This document shows, piece by piece, positions 34,083 through 40,761 of a stretch of DNA of 64,000 bases (within the stretch, counting starts at the first letter, position 1; every line of letters starts with the position of its first letter). The position numbers and the translations under genes are program-made. The notes under the pieces are model-generated. The model had not been told where the DNA came from and ran no database searches. It worked only from the letters and a program-made list of their open reading frames with translations. Location of the stretch: NCBI RefSeq assembly GCF_030372065.1, contig NZ_JAUDEA010000001.1:186001-250000 (forward strand), read 5' to 3'. The stretch is from Thermophilibacter provencensis. GTDB lineage: Bacteria; Actinomycetota; Coriobacteriia; Coriobacteriales; Atopobiaceae.

Positions 34083-35093
34083 TTACAGCCCAAAGAAGCC
34101 GCAGGCGTTTCTCCACAGCGCGTCATAGGTTGCCTTGCGGCTGCTGCGACCGGCCTTCTCGCGCACGTCTGCTAGGGCCGCCGCCGTGAAGGCGACCATC
34201 GCGGGCTCGCACTCCTCGCCGCGCAGGGGAACCGGCGCCATGTAGGGGCTGTCGGTCTCCGTGAGCAGCTTGCGCTCGGCGCAGAAGGTGGCCGCCTCGC
34301 GAATGTCCTCGGAGCGGGTGAAGGTGAGCGCGCCGCCAAAGGCGATGTGGCAGCCCATGCTCGTGAAGTTCTCCATGACCTTGAGGCCGGCGGTAAAGCA
34401 GTGCAGGTCGCAGCCCTTCTCGGGCACGCCCTCGTCGCGCAGGATGCGCGCCGCGTCAACGTAGGCGTTGGCGATCATGTCGCCGGCGGTGGCGCGGATG
34501 TGCAGCTCCGCGGGCAGCTCGAGCTCGTGGGCGAGGCGCAGGTGATAGCGGAAGACCTCCTCCTGGACCTCGCGGGGCACCCTGCTGTAGGGCCCGAGGT
34601 CCAGGCCGAACTCGCCCACGCCCACGCAGCGGGGACTGGCGAGAAGCTCGGCGAGGCGGGCCTTGGCGTCGTCGTCAAAGACCTCGGCGCCGTAGGGGTG
34701 CGCGCCGGCCACGATGTGGATGTTGTCGAGCAGGTCGGGAGCGTCCACGCCCTCAAAGGCAGGCGGCACGAAGCCCTTCTCGGCGCACTCGGCGAGGCAC
34801 GCGCGAGCGAGCTCGACCTCCTCGTCCAGCCAGGAGAGGAACGCGCCCACGCTCTCCCACCGGCGCGGGATGTCGTCGATGGGGTCCACGGGCACGACGA
34901 GCAGACGCACACCCGCGAGCGCCGCGCGCGTGAGAGCCACGGCCGGGTCGTGCTCGCGGAAGCTCGTGAGGTGGCCGTGTGTGTCCGCCAGCGGGGCCAG
35001 CGGCGCGGGCAGCGGGCAGACCTGGCCCTTGTGGTCGTGGAAGAGCTCGCCGTCGGCGAGCGAGAGGTCATCGAGTGCGATCAGCTTGGACAT
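34083..35093 (-). CDS. tatD: TatD family metal-dependent hydrolase
   Basis: 336 residues. Metal-site motifs are GDTHGH-like (ADTHGHLTSF), GEFGLDLGPYS, ELHIRATAGD, DLHCFTAGLKV and TETDSPYMAP. TatD proteins are 3'-5' exonucleases/phosphodiesterases. It is longer than typical (~260) because of a ~60-residue insert after the first motif. The ATG lies behind CTAGGAGCAACC, 8 bp after rsmA, completing a metG-rsmA-tatD run. Confidence 0.87.
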   Translation of the reverse strand: MSKLIALDDLSLADGELFHDHKGQVCPLPAPLAPLADTHGHLTSFREHDPAVALTRAALAGVRLLVVPVDPIDDIPRRWESVGAFLSWLDEEVELARACLAECAEKGFVPPAFEGVDAPDLLDNIHIVAGAHPYGAEVFDDDAKARLAELLASPRCVGVGEFGLDLGPYSRVPREVQEEVFRYHLRLAHELELPAELHIRATAGDMIANAYVDAARILRDEGVPEKGCDLHCFTAGLKVMENFTSMGCHIAFGGALTFTRSEDIREAATFCAERKLLTETDSPYMAPVPLRGEECEPAMVAFTAAALADVREKAGRSSRKATYDALWRNACGFFGL

Positions 35094-35101
35094 GGTTGCT
35101 C

Positions 35102-35971
35102 CTAGGAAAGCGCGTTGGAAAGAAGGGCGAAGTCGGCCGGGGCGAGCGTCTCGGCGCGACAGGTCGGCGATATCCCGCAGGCCGCAAAGGCCGCGTCGAG
35201 CGCGTCCTTGGCAAAGCCGGAGGCGGACATGGAGTTGCGGATGGTCTTGCGGCGCTGCGCGAACGCGGCGTCGATCACGTTGGCGGTGGCGGCAAGGCGC
35301 TCACGCGAGAGCGGCTCGCCCGTTGCCGGGTCGAGCATTGGGGCGCGCTCGATGCGCACCACCGCGGAGTTCACGTGCGGGGGCGGCATGAAGTTGCCGG
35401 GACCCACCTCAAAGCGGCCGCTCACGCGCCCGTAGAGCGCGAGCTTGGCCGTGTAGGCGCCGTAGGTGCGGTTGCCCGGCTCCGCGCAGATGCGGTCGGC
35501 CACCTCGGCCTGCACCATCACGACGGCGCGTCGCAGCGCCGGCATGGTCTGGAAGAACGCAAGGATGATGGTGGCGGCCACGTTGTAGGGCAGGTTGGAG
35601 ACCAGCATGGTGGGCTCGCCGCCCGCGGCCCCCGCGATCTCCTCCGGCGTCACGCGCAGGGCGTCGCCCATGATGAACGAGAAGTTCGCGTGCGCCGCGG
35701 CGTGCGCGGAGAGGACCGCCTCGAGCTCACGGTCCATCTCGATGGAGACCACGCGACCCGCCTCGGCGAGAAGTGCCAGCGTGAGCGTGCCGATGCCCGG
35801 CCCCACCTCGAGCACCGTCTCCTTGGGGCCAGGCTCCGCCAGCGCCATGATCTTCTCGATCACGGCGTTGTTCACCAGGAAGTTCTGGCCGAGGCTGTGC
35901 TTGGTGGCAAGGCCGTACGCCTCGAGAAGCGCGCGCGTGGCACCCGGGCTTGCGAGAGGAGATCCGCCCAC
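35102..35971 (-). CDS. rsmA: 16S rRNA dimethyladenosine transferase
   Basis: Methylates the two adjacent adenines in helix 45 of 16S rRNA. 289 residues. LGQNFLVNNAVIEKI, the SAM site LEVGPGIGTLTLAL, and the catalytic NLPYNVAATIIL are clear. GTG start, six bases after metG ends. In many Gram-positives rnmV sits between tatD and rsmA; here it is absent from the cluster. Confidence 0.95.
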   Translation of the reverse strand: MGGSPLASPGATRALLEAYGLATKHSLGQNFLVNNAVIEKIMALAEPGPKETVLEVGPGIGTLTLALLAEAGRVVSIEMDRELEAVLSAHAAAHANFSFIMGDALRVTPEEIAGAAGGEPTMLVSNLPYNVAATIILAFFQTMPALRRAVVMVQAEVADRICAEPGNRTYGAYTAKLALYGRVSGRFEVGPGNFMPPPHVNSAVVRIERAPMLDPATGEPLSRERLAATANVIDAAFAQRRKTIRNSMSASGFAKDALDAAFAACGISPTCRAETLAPADFALLSNALS

Positions 35972-35977
35972 GCTTGC

Positions 35978-37585
35978 CTACTTCTTGGTGTCCAGGCGCG
36001 GGAAGAGCGCGTCGCCCTTGGTCACGGCCACGCCGCCGGCAAGGCCGCCCCACGCACAGGCCGCGCGCAGGTCGTCCGTGGCGGCCTCGCCCTCGAGCGA
36101 CATGCGGCGCAGGACCTCGGCCGAGGTCTCGGGCATGAACGGCGCGAGCAGGTGCGCGGAGATGCGAATGGACTCGAGCAGGCTCACGATGATCTGGGCG
36201 AGCTCGCCGGCACGCTCCGGGTCCTTGGCCACGGCCCAGGGCGCGGAGTCCTCGATGTAGTGGTTGGCGGCGTGGACGAGCTCCATGACCACGTCCTTGG
36301 CGCCGGCGTAGTCGAAGACCTCCATGCGGCTCGCATAGCGGTCGTAGATGCCCTCGGCAACGCCCTTGAGCGTGCCGTCCTCCTGCGCCCAGCCCTCGGC
36401 CAACTCGGGCGTCTTGCCGTCGAAGTACTTGGCGCTCATGTTGAGGGCGCGGGAGACCAGGTTGCCCCAGCTGTTGGCCAGGTCGGCGTTGTAGACCTGC
36501 TCCATGCGCTCGAAGGAGATGGCCGAGTCGTCGCCGTGGACCACGTCGGTCATGAAGTAGTAGCGGTAGCCCTCGACGCCCAGCAGGTTGATGACGTCGC
36601 GCGGGGCGATGGCGTTGCCGCGGGACTTGGACATCTTCTCGGCCTGGCCGGTCTCGGGGTTGCGCACCGTGAGGAAGCCGTGCACGAAGACGTGCTCGGG
36701 CAGGGCCTCGTCGATGGCCATGAGCATGGCGGGCCAGAGGATGCAGTGGAAGCGGATGATGTCCTTGCCGATGAGGTGGCACTGGGCGGGCCAGCGGCGG
36801 GCGAGCTCGGCGCGGGACTCGGCGTCGTCCAGGCTGTAGCCCACGGCGGTCATGTAGTTGAGCAGGGCGTCAAACCACACGTAGGTGACGTGCTTGTCGT
36901 CAAAGGGCACCTTGATGCCCCAGTCGAAGGTCGTGCGGGAGACCGAGGTGTCCGTGAGGCCGCCCTCCACGAAGCTGCGGACCTCGTTCATGCGGAAGTC
37001 AGGCTGCACGAAGTCGGGGTGCTCGTCGTAGAGCTTGAGCAGGCGGTCCTGGAAGGCGGAGAGCTTGAAGAAGTAGGACTCCTCCTGGACGCGCTCGAGC
37101 GGGCGGCCGCAGTCCGGGCAGAGGTGCTCGCCCTTGGTGCCGCGCTCCTCGTCGGCCTTCTCGACCTGAGTCTCGGTGAAGTAGGTCTCCTCCGGCACGC
37201 AGTACCAGCCGTCGTAGGAGCCCTTGTAGAGGTAGCCGCTCTCCAGCATGCGGTCCCACAGGTACTGGACCGCGTGGTGCTGGCGGGGCTCGGTGGTGCG
37301 GATGAAGTCGTCGTTGGAGACCTCGAGCTCGCGCCAGAGGTCCTGGAAGAGCGGGGCCTGGGAGTCGCACCACTCCTGCGGGGTCATGCCGTGCTCGGAG
37401 GCGGCCTCGGCGACCTTCTCGCCGTGCTCGTCCATGCCGGTCAGGAACTTGACGTCGTAGCCAGCGGCGCGACGGAAACGCGCCTGGACGTCGGCAAGCA
37501 GGGTGCAGTAGGCGGTGCCCAGGTGCGGCGCGGCGTTGACGTAGTAGATGGGGGTGGTGACAAAGTAGGACGGCTTCTCTGCCAT
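35978..37585 (-). CDS. metG: Methionyl-tRNA synthetase
   Basis: 535 residues, the short form without the C-terminal tRNA-binding domain. HIGH-like PHLGTAYC at the N-terminus, zinc-binding cysteines C-P-D-C (GEHLCPDCGRPLERV), and KMSKSRGNAI are present. The ATG lies behind GAGGAGCAGCCA; TACAAT (37647-37652, minus strand) is a possible -10. Divergent from the XRE regulator. No T-box was recognised in the leader. Confidence 0.97.
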   Translation of the reverse strand: MAEKPSYFVTTPIYYVNAAPHLGTAYCTLLADVQARFRRAAGYDVKFLTGMDEHGEKVAEAASEHGMTPQEWCDSQAPLFQDLWRELEVSNDDFIRTTEPRQHHAVQYLWDRMLESGYLYKGSYDGWYCVPEETYFTETQVEKADEERGTKGEHLCPDCGRPLERVQEESYFFKLSAFQDRLLKLYDEHPDFVQPDFRMNEVRSFVEGGLTDTSVSRTTFDWGIKVPFDDKHVTYVWFDALLNYMTAVGYSLDDAESRAELARRWPAQCHLIGKDIIRFHCILWPAMLMAIDEALPEHVFVHGFLTVRNPETGQAEKMSKSRGNAIAPRDVINLLGVEGYRYYFMTDVVHGDDSAISFERMEQVYNADLANSWGNLVSRALNMSAKYFDGKTPELAEGWAQEDGTLKGVAEGIYDRYASRMEVFDYAGAKDVVMELVHAANHYIEDSAPWAVAKDPERAGELAQIIVSLLESIRISAHLLAPFMPETSAEVLRRMSLEGEAATDDLRAACAWGGLAGGVAVTKGDALFPRLDTKK

Positions 37586-37748
37586 TGGCTGCTCCTCATG
37601 ACGGACGGGATGGCATATGCGCGCGGCGCGGGCCGCAAGCCCTCTGATTGTACTCTTTGCGTGCTGATGGGGCAGCTTCTCGTTGGCTGTTCTTACAAGA
37701 CAGCCGGCACAAGGTCTTGTCTCGTTGTACTTTGCCCAGACACGGGCA

Positions 37749-37773
37749 GAAAGTCTATTGAACGCAGACTTTC
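37749..37773. promoter_or_regulatory. Inverted repeat GAAAGTCT...AGACTTTC, candidate operator
   Basis: Eight-bp perfect arms with a 9-bp spacer, between divergent metG and the XRE gene. It is nested within a longer imperfect pair (CTCGTTGTACTTTGCCC with TTGGGCAACGAGAG), and GAGAGT...ACTCTC lies just before the XRE start codon. Such stacked dyads are typical of an autoregulated HTH gene; this is inference. Confidence 0.45.
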
Positions 37774-37820
37774 TTGCGCTTTGGGCAACGAGAGTATTCG
37801 TCAACAGAACGGAGACTCTC

Positions 37821-38159
37821 ATGCCAAAGAAGCACAAGACGGCGCTCGCCCAGATTCGTCGCACAGCGGGACTCACGCAGGTCCAGGTTGCGGGTCAGCT
37901 TGGTGTGAGCAAGGCCACCTATAGCGCATGGGAGACCGGTCGTGCCGAGCTGGGCGCCGAGAGGCTCTACGCGCTCAGCGAGCTTTTCCGCTGCACGCCC
38001 AACGACATCCTCGGGTACACCCACTCGGGCAGGCGCTTCGCGGCGATCTCCAAGGAGGACGAGCGGGTGCTCGACCTCTTCAACGCTCAGCCGCCCAGCA
38101 TCCGGGAGCACTTCATCGGCCTCATGGCATACAACGCCAAGGGCCGCCGCTGGCGCTAA
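37821..38159 (+). CDS. XRE-family (Cro/CI-type) transcriptional regulator
   Basis: 112 residues. Residues ~7-60 are an HTH_3 domain (IRRTAGLTQVQVAGQLGVSK, ATYSAWETGRAELGAERLYA). The remainder (DERVLDLFNAQPPSIREHFI) is a short helical tail. ATG behind ACGGAGACTCTC. No toxin, phage or restriction gene is beside it, so its target is probably its own promoter or metG; not known. Confidence 0.85.
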   Translation: MPKKHKTALAQIRRTAGLTQVQVAGQLGVSKATYSAWETGRAELGAERLYALSELFRCTPNDILGYTHSGRRFAAISKEDERVLDLFNAQPPSIREHFIGLMAYNAKGRRWR

Positions 38160-38205
38160 TCGCGTCCCGAAAAGTGGTGTAAGGCCGCCCCCTGTTGCCC
38201 GCACC

Positions 38206-39066
38206 CTAGCGTGAGGCAGCCACCACGGCATCGTAAACCTCGGCACGCGGCCGCGAGAAGGACTTGGCCAGCCGCTTGGCGAGCGCGCTCTTGGGCTCTC
38301 CCGCCGCAAGCCCCGCGGCGATCTCGTCCTCCAGGGTGCGCTCCGGACCAGACGCGGCAGCCCGACGCTGCGAGAGCTCATCGTCGCTGGGCTCCGCGAT
38401 CACGATGACGCACTCCCCGCGCACCTCCTCGCGCGCGGCCACGGTCGCCGCGAGCTCCGACGCCTCGCCACGCACGACCTCCTCGTGCAGCTTGGTGAGC
38501 TCGCGCGCGAGGGCAACGCGGCGCCCCGGCATCACGGCGGCGACGTTGGCGAGCGTGTCCGCCACGCGGCGCGGGCTCTCGTAGATCACGAGCGTGCCGG
38601 GCACAGAGGCGAGCTCCTCCAGACGCGAGCGCTGCGCGCCGGCACGACGCGGCAGGAAGCCCTCAAAGAAGAAGTGCTCGCTCGCAAGCCCGGAGGCGGC
38701 AAGCGCACAGGTGACGGCACTCGGCCCGGGAATCACCTCAACGCGCAGACCGGCGTCGAGCGCGGCGTCCACGAGCCTCTGCCCGGGATCGGAGACGCCA
38801 GGCATGCCCGCGTCCGAGACGAAGGCAACCCGCTCCCCCAGCGCAATGCGCTCGAGCACGCCCTCGACCTTCTCGGCCATGACGTTCTCGTCGCAGCGCT
38901 CGAGGCGGACGTGCAGCCCAAAGGCGGACACGAGCTTGGCGGTGACGCGCGTGTCCTCGCAGAGCACCACATCGGCCGAGGAGAGGGTGTCGATCACGCG
39001 CGGGGACGCGTCGCGAAGGTTGCCGATGGGCGTCCCCACGATGGAGAGCGTGCCGGAAGGCCCCAT
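38206..39066 (-). CDS. rsmI: 16S rRNA (cytidine-1402-2'-O)-methyltransferase
   Basis: 286 residues of the tetrapyrrole-methylase fold. GTPIGNLRDASPRVIDTL at the N-terminus, CEDTRVTAKLV, SDAGMPGVSDPGQRLV and GFLPRRAG are the RsmI signatures. Its ATG overlaps the stop of the GH5-like gene by four bases (ATGA), so the two are translated together. Confidence 0.95.
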   Translation of the reverse strand: MGPSGTLSIVGTPIGNLRDASPRVIDTLSSADVVLCEDTRVTAKLVSAFGLHVRLERCDENVMAEKVEGVLERIALGERVAFVSDAGMPGVSDPGQRLVDAALDAGLRVEVIPGPSAVTCALAASGLASEHFFFEGFLPRRAGAQRSRLEELASVPGTLVIYESPRRVADTLANVAAVMPGRRVALARELTKLHEEVVRGEASELAATVAAREEVRGECVIVIAEPSDDELSQRRAAASGPERTLEDEIAAGLAAGEPKSALAKRLAKSFSRPRAEVYDAVVAASR

Positions 39067-40109
39067 CAGACGATCATCCCGCGCTCAAAGGTCGCCAGAG
39101 CCACGCGCGCGTCCCAGCCGCCGAGCATCCCGGAGGTCTTCCAGGTGTTGAAGAACCACGCCGGGCAGCTCTCGTAGGCGGCGATCTGCTCAGAGGTGTA
39201 GACGCGCTCGAGCGCGATGCGGCCCTCGGGCGTCATCTGGGCGTCCGCCACCGGCAGCGACGACGACCACTTGCCCACCATGACGGGCATGCCGGAGCGG
39301 CGCGCCTCGCGGATCGCGCGGTCGTGAGCGGCCACGAGCTTGCGCACGCCGGAGGGTCCGGCGACGTCCGTGCGCGTGGTGACGCGATCGAGGTGGCAGT
39401 CAAGCCAGACGTTGCGGTAGTGGCGCTGCGCCATGAAGCGGCCCCAGCCGCCCGGGATGCCGCCGTCCGGCAGGATGACGACGGGGTCCTCCCCCGCGGC
39501 GCTCCGCACGAGCTCGTAGGCCTCGCGATAGTAGTTGCGCAGGCGGTGGATGGGGGTGCCGTCCGTGAGCGCGAGGCCGCGGCGCACCTGGGAGACCACG
39601 TCGTCCGCAAGCTCGAGGCCGAAGAACCCCACGCGGGAGGCGTAGCGCTTGGAGAGGGCAAAGACCACGTCGAGCATCTCGTCGCGCGTGACGTGGCAGT
39701 CCGCGTTATCCGGCGCGATGCCGTTGTCCGTGTGCGGCGCGCCCAGGTTTATCGCCAGCGCAAAGACGACCTTGAGGTCAATCTCCTCGGCCCAGTTGAG
39801 CGCCTCGTCCACGAGCTCGATGCAGCCCAGGTACGGGCCGGGCTCCGGGCCCTGCTCGCCATAGACGTACCAGGGGATGGGCAGGCGCACGGCATTGAAG
39901 CCGCGGGCCGCGATCTTGACGAAGTCCTCGCGCGTGATGAAGCTCTCCCGGTGGCGGCGGACGCACTCCGCATAGCGCTTCGGGCCAAGGGCGAGGGCGA
40001 GCGCCTCCTCGTCAAGGGCACCTGCCTCGGCAAAGAGCTCGGGCGTGACCCACGACTCGAGCGTCAGCCACCCCGTCAGGTTGACCCCGTGCAGGGAATG
40101 TCCGCCCAT
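39066..40109 (-). CDS. GH5-like glycoside hydrolase with missing nucleophile
   Basis: 347 residues with the exo-glucanase/cellulase (GH5) fold: GVNLTGWLTLESWVTPELF at the start, GFNAVRLPIPWYVYG, and WLDCH. The acid/base position retains Glu166 (FFGLELADD) though the usual Asn before it is Leu. The nucleophile motif GEWS reads GKWS, with Lys280 (AAG) in place of Glu. If the alignment is right the protein cannot act as a retaining glycosidase and may be a carbohydrate-binding pseudoenzyme. No signal peptide. Translationally coupled to rsmI. Confidence 0.75.
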   Translation of the reverse strand: MGGHSLHGVNLTGWLTLESWVTPELFAEAGALDEEALALALGPKRYAECVRRHRESFITREDFVKIAARGFNAVRLPIPWYVYGEQGPEPGPYLGCIELVDEALNWAEEIDLKVVFALAINLGAPHTDNGIAPDNADCHVTRDEMLDVVFALSKRYASRVGFFGLELADDVVSQVRRGLALTDGTPIHRLRNYYREAYELVRSAAGEDPVVILPDGGIPGGWGRFMAQRHYRNVWLDCHLDRVTTRTDVAGPSGVRKLVAAHDRAIREARRSGMPVMVGKWSSSLPVADAQMTPEGRIALERVYTSEQIAAYESCPAWFFNTWKTSGMLGGWDARVALATFERGMIV

Positions 40110-40216
40110 GACGCACCTCCGTCTCTCCCCGGCCAGCATTCTCCCCCTCCCGCAAGTATAGCGAGACAACGGGCGGCGCGGCGCATGCTTGCAGAACTGG
40201 GGGCAGGCGGCGGGCG

Positions 40217-40654
40217 CTATCTGGCGGGCGGCTCCTCCGCCACGTAGGTGGCGCAGTTGAGCGGCGTCTCGTAGACGTCAACCTGCGAGCAGGGCATGCC
40301 GCGCCCCCGCAGGCGCTCGCAGAAGTGGCGGGCGAGGTTCTCTGCCGTGGTGCGGAAGGGCAGCATCGTGAGGGAGAACCCCTCGGAGGTCAGGGCCTCG
40401 ATCGTGGCCGGCGCGAGGGTGCCCTCCTCCACGAGGAAGGTGTGGTCGAGCTCCTCCGCGAGGGCGCGGACCTCGCGCTTGAAGACGCCGAAGTCACAGA
40501 CCATGTCGCGCTGCGTGCCCGTGGCGCCCAGCTCGTCCGCGCGCAGATAGGCCACCACGCGCCAGCGGTGGCCGTGAAGGTTCTCGCACTTGCCGTAGTA
40601 GTCCGCAAGAAAGTGCGCGGAGTCAAAGCTGGCCTCGGTCTTGAGTCCGTACAT
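40217..40654 (-). CDS. queD: 6-carboxy-5,6,7,8-tetrahydropterin synthase-like protein (QueD/PTPS family)
   Basis: 145 residues. Zinc ligands and catalytic Cys in FDSAHFLADYYGKCENLHGH with a second His in the same segment, FGVFK, DHTFL and NLARHF match the family. QueD makes the deazapurine precursor for queuosine; no other que gene is in the window, so a related pterin role is possible. Start is the ATG behind GAAAGGACCCC. Confidence 0.85.
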   Translation of the reverse strand: MYGLKTEASFDSAHFLADYYGKCENLHGHRWRVVAYLRADELGATGTQRDMVCDFGVFKREVRALAEELDHTFLVEEGTLAPATIEALTSEGFSLTMLPFRTTAENLARHFCERLRGRGMPCSQVDVYETPLNCATYVAEEPPAR

Positions 40655-40761
40655 GGGGGTCCTTTCGGTTGGGGGCTCCATCGTAGCGCTTGCGCGATGG
40701 GGCGAGAAGGGCGGCGATGGGGTACCATGTCCGGGCACGCACCCGTGACCAAGGAGCAGCC

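Noticed and set aside
37586-37820. T-box leader of metG
   Set aside because: No TGGNACCGCG-type T-box sequence or specifier loop could be found in the short leader.
34979-37924. 981-codon open frame on the plus strand
   Set aside because: Antisense to tatD, rsmA and metG; low-complexity Gly/His/Val/Arg translation without motifs.
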